This document shows positions 46,001-54,658 of a stretch of DNA of 64,000 bases, one piece after another; the stretch's first letter is position 1, and the number at the start of each line of letters is the position of its first letter. This DNA is from DATARH01 sp963705325. Its GTDB lineage: Bacteria > Pseudomonadota > Alphaproteobacteria > ATCC43930 > CGMCC-115725. Under the pieces are notes generated by a model. The model was not told the origin of the DNA, did not search any database, and worked only from the letters and a program-made list of their open reading frames with translations. Location: NCBI GenBank assembly GCA_963705325.1, contig OY970069.1, positions 5,084,001 through 5,148,000 of the forward strand, given 5' to 3'. Made by a program: the position numbers and the translations under genes.

Positions 46001-47416
46001 CGCGCGTGGTCGCCCGATTTAGCGCTGGTCGAGATCGTGCGCGGGCGCCTCGAAGGCCTCGGCCCGGTTGATGCCGGGGCACTGGCCGCGCCGCTTGGCC
46101 TTGCCGCCGACGATATCGCCATACCGCTCGCCGCACTGGAGGCGGAGGGTTTCGCGCTGCGCGGCCAGTTCACACCGAGCGGCAGGAGCGACGAATGGTG
46201 CGAGCGGCGTCTTCTCGCGCGCATCCACCGCTATACGGTCAACCGTCTGCGTGCCGAGATCGAGCCGGTCGCGGTGCGCGACTTCCTACGCTTTCTGCTC
46301 GATTGGCAGCGCGCCGCTCCCGATACGCGCATGGACGGGCCCGACTCGCTGGCCGCCATTGTCGGACAGCTCGAAGGTTTCGAAGCGGCGGCCGGAGCTT
46401 GGGAGAGCGAAATTCTGCCGGCGCGGCTTTCCGGCTATGACCCGGTCTGGCTCGACGACCTTTGCCTGTCGGGCCGGGTTGCCTGGGCGCGGCTGCGGCC
46501 GCGCAGCCCAAGGCCGGACGATGCCGGGCGCAGCGCGAATCCGGTCCGCTCCACGCCGATCACCCTACTCGCGCGCCGCAACGCTGCGCAGTGGAGCCTG
46601 CTCTCGCCGGCCAACGACGGGGCCGAGCCCGGCCCCACGGCGCGCCGGGTCATCGAAGTGATTCGGCGAGAAGGTGCCTCGTTTTTTGACGAGCTGGTCG
46701 AAGGCAGCGGCCTCCTGAAGCCGCAAATCGAGGAAGCACTGGGCGAGCTCGTCGCGTTCGGCCTCGTCGCGTCGGACAGCTTCGCCGGATTGCGCGCGCT
46801 GCTGGCGCCGAGCGCGAGCGGCAGCCAGCGGCGGAGGCGCGCGGTCAGCTTCGCGATGGACGGCGCTGGCCGCTGGGCATTGGCACGCCGCCCGCGCCCG
46901 TCCGACAACACGGCCAAGGATGGCGCCGAGGCGGCCGAACACCTGGCGCGCACTTTGCTGCGCCGCTACGGGGTCGTGTTCTGGCGGCTGATCGAACGTG
47001 AGGCGGCGTGGCTGCCGCCCTGGCGCGACCTACTGCGCGTCTATCGCCGACTGGAGGCGCGCGGCGAGATTCGCGGGGGCCGGTTCGTCGCCGGCTTCGC
47101 CGGCGAGCAATTCGCGTTGCCCGAGGCGGTCGGCACGCTGCGAGAGACGCGGCGCAAGGCGCATACCGGCACCCTCGTCTCACTGTCGGGCGCCGACCCG
47201 CTCAACCTGATCGGCATTCTGACGCCCGGCACTCGGCTCCCGACGCTGACCGTTAATCGGGTGCTCTATCGCGATGGGTTACCGGTCGCACTTTTTACCG
47301 GGGGCGAGGTGCAATTCCTTGAAACCCTGCCGGCGGAAGAAGAGTGGGCCGCGCGCAAGATGCTGCTGCGCGGCGCCGCGCCGAGCAACGCAAGCACGGC
47401 GCAAAGCGTCAAATAA
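43097..47416 (+). CDS. lhr: Large Lhr-type DNA helicase
   Basis: 1439 residues. The Lhr core: motif I APTGSGKTLAAF, Ia YVSPLKALSND, motif II VDEIHALA, III IGLSATQKP, IV LIFVNTRRLAE, and HITS-like VATASLELGIDIGDVD with QRVGRSGH. A winged helix and beta-sheet bundle follow to about residue 850. The C-terminal 550 residues correspond to the extension found in long bacterial Lhr, implicated in E. coli in uracil-DNA glycosylase activity; the shorter ligase-linked helicase lacks it. It is a 3'-5' helicase of DNA repair. Its stop overlaps the CoA-transferase stop by eight bases. Confidence 0.94.
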   Translation: MSGPSLFHPAVAAWFQRSFATPTAAQSEAWPAIKSGRHVLIAAPTGSGKTLAAFLAAIDGLVRQGLEQGCLEDETQIVYVSPLKALSNDIQKNLVAPLAGIAGELQARGLPAVDIRTWVRTGDTPSAERQKMAKKPPHIVVTTPESLYLLLGSESGRKMLATTRAVIVDEIHALASNKRGVHLAVSLERLKSLCGDRLLRIGLSATQKPIETVARFLIGTAETDCTIIDTGHRRARDLALEIPSSPLEAVMSHEVWAQVYDRLAELVEAHRTTLIFVNTRRLAERATRQLSDRIGEAHIAAHHGSLAKEARLDAEQRLKRGELKVLVATASLELGIDIGDVDLVCQIGSPRSIASFLQRVGRSGHAVDGTPKGRLFPLSRDELVECAALLDSVRRGELDALSIPELPLDVLAQQIVAEVSAREWSEDGLFALFRQAWPYRDLPRADFDAAIAMLAEGFSTRRGRRGALIHHDAVNHLLRGRRGARITALTSGGTIPDNADYQVLLEPENQIIGTVNEDWAVESLAGDVFQLGNASYRIQRVERGTVRVEDAQGQPPNVPFWLGEAPGRSDELSASVSRLRGEIAARLDEGGIDGALHWLVADVKLDPASAAQIVEYLAAAHAALGVLPTLDTLVFERFFDAVGGMQLVIHSPYGSRLNRAWGLALRKRFCTRFNFELQAAATEDNISLSLTTVHSFALDEVPRYLHSASVRGVLTQALLDSPMFMTRWRWVSGVALALPRFRGGKKVPPQLARMEAEDLVAAIFPDQIACAENIVGEREIPDHPLVRQSIGDCLNEAMNIAELERLLARIESGEVRVVARDLTEPSPLALEVLSARPFAFLDDAPLEERRTQAVMGRRWLTPEDAADLGRLDPEAITRVREEAWPAPENADEMHDALVWLGYIAEGEVGNTPGWAGWLGELAASRRAARLRHSGAALWVAAERLPQFQVLWPDAALDPAIAAPAAYAERAWSPDLALVEIVRGRLEGLGPVDAGALAAPLGLAADDIAIPLAALEAEGFALRGQFTPSGRSDEWCERRLLARIHRYTVNRLRAEIEPVAVRDFLRFLLDWQRAAPDTRMDGPDSLAAIVGQLEGFEAAAGAWESEILPARLSGYDPVWLDDLCLSGRVAWARLRPRSPRPDDAGRSANPVRSTPITLLARRNAAQWSLLSPANDGAEPGPTARRVIEVIRREGASFFDELVEGSGLLKPQIEEALGELVAFGLVASDSFAGLRALLAPSASGSQRRRRAVSFAMDGAGRWALARRPRPSDNTAKDGAEAAEHLARTLLRRYGVVFWRLIEREAAWLPPWRDLLRVYRRLEARGEIRGGRFVAGFAGEQFALPEAVGTLRETRRKAHTGTLVSLSGADPLNLIGILTPGTRLPTLTVNRVLYRDGLPVALFTGGEVQFLETLPAEEEWAARKMLLRGAAPSNASTAQSVK

Positions 47417-48626
47417 TCCTGCGTTCGCGCAGATCGGCGATTTGCACGTCGCTGTAGCCGAGTGCGCCGAGCACCTCGTCGTTGTGCTCGCCGAGCTCCG
47501 GGGCGATCCCGATACGGGCCGGCGTTTCGGAAAACTGCCATGGCGAGCCGTGCACCTTCAACCGCTTGTCGTATTTCGGATAGTCAACCTCGGTAACATA
47601 GCCATTTGCGACCACGTCAGGATCGTTCGAGCCTTCGAGCAGGGTGTTAATCGGCGCCGAGACGATGTCGGCGGCGCGCAGCCGCGCGACCCAATCGTCA
47701 CGCGGGCCGGTCGCGAACATTTCTCCGAGCATGCGGAGCAAGGTTTCGCGCCGTTCGTCGGAGCCGATGATCACCCCGAGTTTGCCAAACCCGGCCTTCT
47801 CAAGCGCCTCGTAAAAGCCGAGCGCAATCATTGCATTGCGCCACGGAACTTCATTGTTGAGTTGAAACACGAAGGGCTTGCCGTCCTTGTCGTTGAAACT
47901 TGAGCTCATGCCGGGTCGCTCAGGCGTCCCGGTGATGCGCGCCTGGCCGGTGACCGGGTCCCGATTGCGCCACATCGCCGTCGTCAGCGTCCAGCCCATC
48001 AGCCTGATCTGGCCGCCGAGCAGCGAGCAGTCCACCTTCTGCCCAACTCCCGTGGCGCGAGCATGGGTTAGCGCCGCAAGCGCCCCACCAAAGGCCAGGA
48101 TGGCGCAAGTCTCGTCGGCAACGGAGACGATGCCGGTCCGCAGCGGCTGGCCCGGCGCCGAATAGGCCTGGGCGATACCGCCCATGGCCTGCGCCATCGA
48201 GTCGGTGCCGGGGAGATGTGCATTGGGCCCCTTGGGGCCGTAGCCCGAGATCGACATATAGACGAGCCTCGGGTTCACCGCTTTCAGCTCCTCATAGCCG
48301 AAGCCATTCTTTTCCGCGGCGCCGGGGCGGAAATTCTGGCCGAAGATGTCCGCCTCGGCGACGAGCTTCTTGAGGATGTCGCGCCCCTCCGCTTCCTTCA
48401 GGTTCAGCGTGACGCTCTTCACCCCGCGGTTGTTGGTCTCGAAATAGGTGCTGGGCATGCCGGGCAGCACCGTCGAGCCGCGCGAATTGTCGCCGATGCC
48501 CGGCACCTCGATCTTGACCACCTCGGCGCCGAGATCGGCCATCAGCATGTATGGGACGGTGCCGGCCTGCGCGGTCGAGCAGGCGACGACCTTCACACCC
48601 TGAAGCGGTCCGTGCGGTTCGCTCAT
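47409..48626 (-). CDS. CoA-transferase, CaiB/BaiF family (class III)
   Basis: 405 residues. The large/small domain layout and the catalytic aspartate in PGTDSMAQAMGG are intact; VKIEVPGIGDNSRG and NLKEAEGRDILKKLV are family stretches. These enzymes transfer CoA between carboxylic acids; the acid here is not predictable. It is the third gene of a minus-strand group with an OYE-type reductase and a CocE-like hydrolase, which suggests degradation or modification of an organic acid or ester. Confidence 0.9.
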   Translation of the reverse strand: MSEPHGPLQGVKVVACSTAQAGTVPYMLMADLGAEVVKIEVPGIGDNSRGSTVLPGMPSTYFETNNRGVKSVTLNLKEAEGRDILKKLVAEADIFGQNFRPGAAEKNGFGYEELKAVNPRLVYMSISGYGPKGPNAHLPGTDSMAQAMGGIAQAYSAPGQPLRTGIVSVADETCAILAFGGALAALTHARATGVGQKVDCSLLGGQIRLMGWTLTTAMWRNRDPVTGQARITGTPERPGMSSSFNDKDGKPFVFQLNNEVPWRNAMIALGFYEALEKAGFGKLGVIIGSDERRETLLRMLGEMFATGPRDDWVARLRAADIVSAPINTLLEGSNDPDVVANGYVTEVDYPKYDKRLKVHGSPWQFSETPARIGIAPELGEHNDEVLGALGYSDVQIADLRERRII

Positions 48627-48638
48627 GTCCGTAATTCC

Positions 48639-49757
48639 TCAGCTTCGATGTGGGTGCGCAAGTTTGGCCCCCGGCCACAACTTGGGCCGGGCGCGCTCGT
48701 ATTGCGGCGGGCAGGCGGCCTCAGCATCGAGCGCGTCGGCAGCGTGCCAAGCCCAGCGGGGGTCGTCGAGAAAACCGCGGGCCAGCGCGACGCAATCGGC
48801 GCTGCCTTCGGCCAGGATCGCCTCGGCCTGATGCGGGTCGGCGATCATACCGACCGACTGCACCATTATGTCGCTCGCCTTTTTTACCGCCGCGGCAAAT
48901 GGTACTTGATAGCCGGGGCCGACGACGACGCGCGCCCGCGGGCCGACCCCGCCCGACGAGACGCAGACATAGTCGAAGCCGATTTGGTGCAGCTCGTCGG
49001 CGAAGACCCCGGCATCATCGGGCGTCAGCGCACCGTCGATCCAATCGGAGCCGGTAATGCGCATGCCGAGCGCCTTGTCGCGCGGCCACACCACGCGCAC
49101 CGCCGCCGCCACCTCGAGCGGGAAGCGCATTCGATTGGCGAGGCTGCCGCCGTAGCGGTCAGTGCGATGGTTCGAGACCGGCGAGACAAAGCTATGCAGC
49201 AGGTAGCCGTGCGCCCCATGCAGCTCGACGAGGTCGAAGCCAAGCCGGTCAGCGCGCCTGGCGGCTGCTACAAACGCGTCGCGAATGCGGGCGAGGCCTG
49301 CGTCATCGAGCGCCTGAGGGGCCGGCCAATTGTCATCGAATGGAAGAGCCGACGCGCCCACCGTTTGCCAAGCGCCCTCGTCGCTTCCGAGCGGCCCACC
49401 GCCCTGCCAGGGCACCTTCGCCGAGGCCTTGCGCCCGGCATGGGCGAGCTGGATGCCAAGCTTGGCCGTACCCCACCGCCGGCACAGAGCGACCACAGGC
49501 TCCAGCGCAGTCTCATTTGCCTCCGAATAGAGCCCGAGGCACGCCGGGGTAATGCGCCCCGCGGGCTCGACCGCGGTCGCTTCCAAGACCAGGAGGCCGG
49601 CGCCGGACATCGACAGCGAGCCTAGATGCTGCAGATGCCAACTAGTGGCCGAGCCCTCCTCGGCGCTGTACTGGCACATTGGCGACACCGCTATCCGGTT
49701 CGCGAGGGTCACCCCGCCCAGGATCAGCGGGGTGAACAAACGGCTGTTCGAGGTCAT
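48639..49757 (-). CDS. NADH:flavin oxidoreductase, OYE (YqjM-like)
   Basis: 372 residues, TIM-barrel ene-reductase with FMN. The YqjM-type features are present: Cys in SPMCQYSAEEG, HLQHLGSLSMSGAG, AHAGRKA, and the catalytic HGAHGYLLHSFVSP and NHRTDRYGGSL motifs. It should reduce activated C=C bonds with NAD(P)H. The start ATG overlaps the stop of the CocE-like gene as ATGA; the CoA-transferase gene begins 12 bases after its end. Confidence 0.92.
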   Translation of the reverse strand: MTSNSRLFTPLILGGVTLANRIAVSPMCQYSAEEGSATSWHLQHLGSLSMSGAGLLVLEATAVEPAGRITPACLGLYSEANETALEPVVALCRRWGTAKLGIQLAHAGRKASAKVPWQGGGPLGSDEGAWQTVGASALPFDDNWPAPQALDDAGLARIRDAFVAAARRADRLGFDLVELHGAHGYLLHSFVSPVSNHRTDRYGGSLANRMRFPLEVAAAVRVVWPRDKALGMRITGSDWIDGALTPDDAGVFADELHQIGFDYVCVSSGGVGPRARVVVGPGYQVPFAAAVKKASDIMVQSVGMIADPHQAEAILAEGSADCVALARGFLDDPRWAWHAADALDAEAACPPQYERARPKLWPGAKLAHPHRS

Positions 49758-51538
49758 CTCGATCCCTTGGCTCGAAGAACCGGCAACTCGATAAAGGAAG
49801 GGGTTACCGGAGCATGGTGAATAGTGTTGTGAGCGACGCGGATATCGGCCTCGCCGTCATTGGCGAGTACCGGATTGCCGCTATTGGTGTTGCGAGCGCG
49901 CCGCGGGAAGTTGCTGCTGGTCACGTCGACCTCGACCCGGCTGCCGGCGCGGAAAGTGTGACGGATGTCGCCGAGATCGATCGTCAACGGATAGATCTGC
50001 TGCGCCACGAGTGGTTGCGCGCCGGCTTCGGGGTCGCGGAACATCGCGCGCATCACGCCATCCATCAGCAGCATGGCGCGGCCATCGGGCAGCCGCTCGA
50101 TCAGCTTGGCGACAAAATCCGTGTCGGGACAATCGGACGCGACATTGAGGGTGACGCGGACATTGCCGGCGATGGTGAGGTCGGCGCCAAGCGCCGGCCC
50201 GCGATAGATCAGCCCGTAATCGGGCAACGATTGGGCCGGTTGCTGGTCGCGCGGCCCGGCGTCGATCAGCATGTTGCGGCCGCCGAGACTGGGGATCGGG
50301 CGGCGTGGGTCGTAGCGGTAGCGCCGGGATTCGCCGGAAGGCGCATCGCCGAGGCTGCCGTCGCCGCACAGATAGAGCCGGCGCGGCGCGACCCCCGGCG
50401 GCGGCCAGCGTTCGGTGTGAACCCAGTCCGACGGGGCATAGGCTGCGCGGTCATCGACCCAAGCGCGCGGCGAATAATAGACGGCCGGCTCATCGATCAG
50501 CGCACTCGGTTCGTCCTGCAGCCAGTGGCCAAACCAGTCGAAATACGGGTCGCGGGGCCAGAAATTTCCGGCATAGACGAAGTAGTGCTCGTTCGGCCCG
50601 ATCCACAGCTTTTGCGTGCCGGTGCGGGCCTGGATGTCCTGGAACGCGGCGATGACACTGGTCTGAAAAATGTCGAACCAGCTGGTTACGTGAAAGCCGG
50701 GAATGTCGATGGTGCGGCGGAAATTGTGCCGCGCGCGGAAGGCGTCGGGCGCGGGATGGGTAATGATCTCGTCGAGAAACGGCTGCCACGCCGCGAAGTC
50801 CGGGTACCCGGTCAGCGGCAAGCGCAGCCAATCCGGTGAGTCGACGAATGGCGGGCTGGCTTGCCGCGCCGCGTCGAGCCGGTTGTAGCGCTCCGCCGCC
50901 GAGGTGGCGGCGTGGTCGAGCTCGGCGGCGCCGACCTTGAAGCGCGCCATCACCGCCTCCCGATGCGATTGCGACAGGCCCGGGATGTTCTTTGCCACCC
51001 ACAGCCACAGCCGCTCCATTTCAATCGCCTGGCCCTCATAAATGACATCGTCGTAGATGCTGGAGCCGCCAGCCTGGGCGAAGAAGGCGCGCAGGCTCGG
51101 GTGCCGCGTCGAGGCGGCGGCGAAGGTGGTCGTCGCTCCAGCCGACGAACCCGACATGCCGACCCGCCCATTGCTCCAGTCCTGTCCGGCAATCCAGTCG
51201 AGCGTGTCGTATCCGTCATTGGCATCGTCGGCGTAGACGCGGTCCTCGCCTTCCGAGCCATTCCGGCCGCGACAATCCTGGTAAACCGCGGCATAGCCGT
51301 GATCGACGATGGCCTTCCAGCCGCGCAGGATCGAGCCGCGCATCGGCTCCGCCGGATTGGGCAGCCAGGCACGCGTGTGGTCGAACTTGTGAGGCGCGTC
51401 GGCGGCGGCGATGCCGTATGGCGTCCGGTGGAGGATCACCGGCCAGCGCGGCCCTCCCTCCTCGGGCAGGAAGACAAACGTATTGAGGCGCGTTCCGTCG
51501 CGCATCGGCACCATGACCTGAAACGAGCGGGCGCTCAT
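49754..51538 (-). CDS. CocE/NonD-type serine hydrolase
   Basis: About 594 residues from ATG 51,538 (MSARSFQVMVPMRDGT). An alpha/beta hydrolase of the X-Pro dipeptidyl-peptidase (S15) family with a C-terminal jelly-roll domain. The nucleophile serine lies in VGMSGSSAGATT (usually GxSYxG), RGRNGSEGE near the front is typical of the family. Substrates range from esters to acylases; not predictable here. It heads the CocE-OYE-CoA-transferase group and is divergent from the SDR gene. Longer starts upstream are unsupported. Confidence 0.87.
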   Translation of the reverse strand: MSARSFQVMVPMRDGTRLNTFVFLPEEGGPRWPVILHRTPYGIAAADAPHKFDHTRAWLPNPAEPMRGSILRGWKAIVDHGYAAVYQDCRGRNGSEGEDRVYADDANDGYDTLDWIAGQDWSNGRVGMSGSSAGATTTFAAASTRHPSLRAFFAQAGGSSIYDDVIYEGQAIEMERLWLWVAKNIPGLSQSHREAVMARFKVGAAELDHAATSAAERYNRLDAARQASPPFVDSPDWLRLPLTGYPDFAAWQPFLDEIITHPAPDAFRARHNFRRTIDIPGFHVTSWFDIFQTSVIAAFQDIQARTGTQKLWIGPNEHYFVYAGNFWPRDPYFDWFGHWLQDEPSALIDEPAVYYSPRAWVDDRAAYAPSDWVHTERWPPPGVAPRRLYLCGDGSLGDAPSGESRRYRYDPRRPIPSLGGRNMLIDAGPRDQQPAQSLPDYGLIYRGPALGADLTIAGNVRVTLNVASDCPDTDFVAKLIERLPDGRAMLLMDGVMRAMFRDPEAGAQPLVAQQIYPLTIDLGDIRHTFRAGSRVEVDVTSSNFPRRARNTNSGNPVLANDGEADIRVAHNTIHHAPVTPSFIELPVLRAKGSR

Positions 51539-51648
51539 CGTTTCCGTCCTTTCCGTGACCGCCCTCTTGTACCCCTTCGCGCGATGAGGCAAAGGTGATT
51601 TCGAAACCGGCGGAAGGTCCGCGCCGCAGCATCGGGGAGCAACGCGTC

Positions 51649-52401
51649 ATGGGAAAGCTTGAAGGCAAGGTCGCCTTGGTTACCGGCTCGGGCCGCAATA
51701 TCGGCCGGGAGACCGTGTTGCAGCTGGCACGCGAGGGCGCGAACGTCGTCGTCAACGCGCGCGCCAACGAGCAGGAGCTCAACAGCGTGGTGCGCGAGGC
51801 GCAGGAAATCGGGGCCAAGGCGATCGGCGTCCTCGCCGACATGGCCAAGAAAAACGAGGTCGAGGCGATGGCGGCGCAGGCGCTGTCCGAGTTCGGCCGC
51901 GTCGACATCCTGATCAACAACGCGGCTATCCGGCCGCACAAACCGTTCCTGGAACTGACCGACGCGGACTGGGAGCTGGTGCGCGGCGTCGTCCTTGACG
52001 GGGGCCTCTATTTGACCCGCGCGCTGATCGGGAAGATGGTCGAAAACAAATACGGCCGGGTCCTGTTCTTCGTCGGCGACGGCGCCTATTCGGGCCGCGG
52101 CAGCGGCCGGGCACATCTGTCGGCGGCCAAGATGGCGCTGGTCGGCCTCGCGCGCGGGCTTGCCTCGGAATTCGCGCCGCATAACATTCGGGTCAACGTG
52201 GTCTCGCCGGGCAGCATCGATACGCGGCGCGACAACCCGGAATGGTACGGCGGGCGCCCGCCCAACTCTTCGGGCATCCCGCTCGGCCGCCAAGGCAAGA
52301 TCGAAGAAATCGCCGCGACATGCCTGTTCCTGGTCAGCGATGACGGCGGCTTCATCACCGGCCAGACCATCCACGTCAACGGGGGCGCCGCCTACTACTA
52401 G
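51649..52401 (+). CDS. SDR-family oxidoreductase lacking the catalytic tyrosine
   Basis: 250 residues from ATG 51,649 (MGKLEGKVALVTGSGRNIGR). The Rossmann cofactor motif TGSGRNIGR and INNAA are intact, and HNIRVNVVSPGSIDT and FITGQTIHVNGGAAY are classical-SDR ends. The active site is altered: the segment aligned to YxxxK reads LSAAK, with His just before it (AHLSAAK), and the serine position upstream is not Ser. The enzyme may therefore be inactive as a standard dehydrogenase or use another mechanism. Divergent from the CocE-like gene, so it probably belongs to the same pathway. Confidence 0.86.
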   Translation: MGKLEGKVALVTGSGRNIGRETVLQLAREGANVVVNARANEQELNSVVREAQEIGAKAIGVLADMAKKNEVEAMAAQALSEFGRVDILINNAAIRPHKPFLELTDADWELVRGVVLDGGLYLTRALIGKMVENKYGRVLFFVGDGAYSGRGSGRAHLSAAKMALVGLARGLASEFAPHNIRVNVVSPGSIDTRRDNPEWYGGRPPNSSGIPLGRQGKIEEIAATCLFLVSDDGGFITGQTIHVNGGAAYY

Positions 52402-52418
52402 TCGCCAGAGCAAGCCAA

Positions 52419-52715
52419 GTGAAAACCGCCCTGGCCGGGCTGTCGCTGCTAGTAGCGGTCTCAGCGCCCGCGACTGCTCAGTTCGACCCGGGCGCGCTGG
52501 CTGCGCGCCTCAGGTCTGGGATGACGATCGGCCAGACGCTGCTGGCCCTCGGCAACCGGCCGACTTCCACCCTGGAAACCACGTGCCGGCAAGTATCCGG
52601 AGAGCCCTTCACCTGCCGGATCTGGAATTACGCGACCCAGTTTGAGCAGCTGCAGATCTACTTCCGCTACAGCGAACCGCGGCAAGAATGGCTGGTCTAT
52701 TCGTGGCGGCTGTGA
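52419..52715 (+). CDS. Small exported protein of unknown function
   Basis: 98 residues from a GTG start: signal peptide LAGLSLLVAVSAPATAQ, then a compact mature part with two cysteines (TTCRQVSGEPFTCRIW), probably a disulfide, and SGMTIGQTLLALGNRP, a shape like SmpA/BamE or OmlA-type small lipoprotein folds, without a lipobox. I do not claim a family. It follows the SDR gene by 17 bases. Confidence 0.65.
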   Translation: MKTALAGLSLLVAVSAPATAQFDPGALAARLRSGMTIGQTLLALGNRPTSTLETTCRQVSGEPFTCRIWNYATQFEQLQIYFRYSEPRQEWLVYSWRL

Positions 52716-52720
52716 CGCGG

Positions 52721-52740
52721 GCCGAGGGGCGAGGCCCCCG
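52721..52740. terminator. GC hairpin between convergent genes
   Basis: CCGAGGGGC and GCCCCCGG pair (eight pairs with one bulged A, loop GAG). It sits between the convergent small exported protein and tadC genes. No T-tract follows, so termination is only a guess. Confidence 0.35.
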
Positions 52741-52742
52741 GC

Positions 52743-53690
52743 CTAGTGAGATAAAATATCGATCAGCCGCAAGGCAGAAGGGCCGCCAATAATCAAAAAA
52801 ATGCTCGGCAGGATGAACAGGACCATCGGCACCGTGAGCAGAACCGGCATCCGGTTAGCTTGTTCTTCAAGCCTCAACAGCGCGTCGTTGCGGAGTTCGG
52901 CGGCGACAACGTGCAGCGCCTGGGCGAGCGGCGTACCATAGCGCATCGTTTGCGAAAGAGTCGCTACGACCGAATGAACGCTGGGAACAGCAACCCGCGC
53001 CGACAGCCGCTGCAAGGCCGCGTCGCGGCTTGGCAGGATCTTCAGATCGGCGCTGGTGAGCGCCAGTTCCTCGGCGACTATGGGCCGCGAATGCCGGAGT
53101 TCGGGGACGATGCGATCTATCGCATCCTCGAGCGCTAGACCGGCCTCGGCGGAGATAACCAGCAGTTCGATGGCGTCGGGCAAGCCCTTTTCAATCATCC
53201 GATCGCGGCGCACCAGAAGCCTGCTGATAATGATTTTGGGCAGGAACCAGGCGAAACTGGCACCCAGCAACCCAAGGCCAGCGGCGCGGATGAGCCCCGC
53301 GGCGCCGACGTACTCGTAGGCAATCAACACCGGCGTCAGCGCCAGGAGCGCTACCAGGGAGATCCGGAAGAGGAAGAAGACGGCAAGGGTGCGATCTGGC
53401 GAGAGGTGAAGCTTCGCAAGCCGACGAATGACCTCCAACTCCTGCGGTGTTAGAGGCGTGCCGCCCCCGGTGCGGGTCGATGGCGTCACGTCGCGTCTCG
53501 CCCTGCCGGAGCTGCTCGCCGCGGCCGTTATTGCAGACCGCGGGCGAATAGCGTCAACGCGCCGCGCGATCCGGTCGCGAACGACGGCAGAGTGCCAGCT
53601 GAGGAAGGATGCAGCGGCGAAGATGAAGGTTGTCGCAGCAAAGCCGATCAACAGGGTCGTCGGTTCCATCAGTGCCGATAGCGCGCTCAT
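52743..53690 (-). CDS. tadC: Tad pilus inner-membrane protein TadC
   Basis: 315 residues of the type II secretion system F fold: hydrophobic segment at the N-terminus, LAKLHLSPDRTLAVFFLFRISLVALLALTPVLIAYE, and the F domain KGLPDAIELLVISAEAGLALEDAIDRIVPE with GTPLAQALHVVAAELRNDAL. With TadB it forms the platform on which Flp pilins are assembled. Last gene of the Tad run, 15 bases after tadB. Confidence 0.92.
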   Translation of the reverse strand: MSALSALMEPTTLLIGFAATTFIFAAASFLSWHSAVVRDRIARRVDAIRPRSAITAAASSSGRARRDVTPSTRTGGGTPLTPQELEVIRRLAKLHLSPDRTLAVFFLFRISLVALLALTPVLIAYEYVGAAGLIRAAGLGLLGASFAWFLPKIIISRLLVRRDRMIEKGLPDAIELLVISAEAGLALEDAIDRIVPELRHSRPIVAEELALTSADLKILPSRDAALQRLSARVAVPSVHSVVATLSQTMRYGTPLAQALHVVAAELRNDALLRLEEQANRMPVLLTVPMVLFILPSIFLIIGGPSALRLIDILSH

Positions 53691-53705
53691 GGCGTCATCC
53701 CGGTA

Positions 53706-54656
53706 CTATTCCGACATCGCCGCGCGCATCATCGCGCGCATCGTCAGACCGCCAAGTAGCAGACTGAGGACGGCGGCTCCGACGATAAGGTTGCCGCGGG
53801 GATCACTGATCAAGGGCTCTAAGTAGCCGGGAGACACGATCAGCAGCGCGCCCACGATAAAAAACGGAATACAGGACAGAACGATCGCGGAAATCCTTAT
53901 CTCAGCGGTCGCGGCGCGCGCTTTAAGGCGCACGGCGCGACGACGGCGGACGATTTCGCTGAGTGTTTCCAGAGTGGCGGCCAAGTTGCCCCCGGTCGAT
54001 TGTTGCAAAGCGACCGCCACGCCAAAAAAACTGAAGTCGGGATTCCCGACTGCCTCGGTCGTTTTGGTGAGCGCCTCGGAAAGCGGCACGCCGATTTCCG
54101 CAAGGTCGGCGATCGCGCTGAATACGGTGCTGAGCGGCGGTTCCGCCTCGGTGCCGGCGGTTCGGATCGCTCCGGCGACGGGCAAGCCAGCGCGAACCAT
54201 CCGCACCACCATGTCGACCGTGTCGGGAAGAAGCTCGGAGAATTGCGCATCGGCGCGATGCTGCTCACGGTTGAGCATCAGCCTCGGCGCCAGATAGAAG
54301 CTAATCGCCCCGGCCATCCAGGCAACAAAGTTCGGCAGGTGAAGGGCAATATGAGCGAGGCCCCACGTGATGATCGCGGCAATAAGCCCGACTAGCATCA
54401 GATAGGTGGACTTGGTTGACACTCCCCAGGACCGGGCCATGCGATAGGCAAAAAAAGCCCGAACCCGACGGTCCAATGCAGCCAGCCAACGACGGACCTT
54501 CATCGAAGCTATCTGTTTGAGTTGCCCCGCTGCGCCCAGAGCCAGTTTGTCGACACGGCGCTTGAGCGTCCGATTGCGCGACCGCTCACCAAGGACGACG
54601 GCAAGCAGGCTCAGTCCGCCGGCTAGCATGAGACCGAATGCAATGAAACCCGACAT
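53706..54656 (-). CDS. tadB: Tad pilus inner-membrane protein TadB
   Basis: 316 residues, T2SSF fold with four membrane segments: N-terminal hydrophobic helix, LMLVGLIAAIITWGLAHIALHLPNF, then FSELLPDTVDMVVRMVRAGLPVAGAI with GVPLSEALTKTTEAVGNPDFSFFGVAVALQQSTGGNL and a hydrophobic C-terminal segment. Partner of TadC in the Flp pilus platform. It begins two bases after the cpaF stop. Confidence 0.92.
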   Translation of the reverse strand: MSGFIAFGLMLAGGLSLLAVVLGERSRNRTLKRRVDKLALGAAGQLKQIASMKVRRWLAALDRRVRAFFAYRMARSWGVSTKSTYLMLVGLIAAIITWGLAHIALHLPNFVAWMAGAISFYLAPRLMLNREQHRADAQFSELLPDTVDMVVRMVRAGLPVAGAIRTAGTEAEPPLSTVFSAIADLAEIGVPLSEALTKTTEAVGNPDFSFFGVAVALQQSTGGNLAATLETLSEIVRRRRAVRLKARAATAEIRISAIVLSCIPFFIVGALLIVSPGYLEPLISDPRGNLIVGAAVLSLLLGGLTMRAMMRAAMSE

Positions 54657-54658
54657 CG

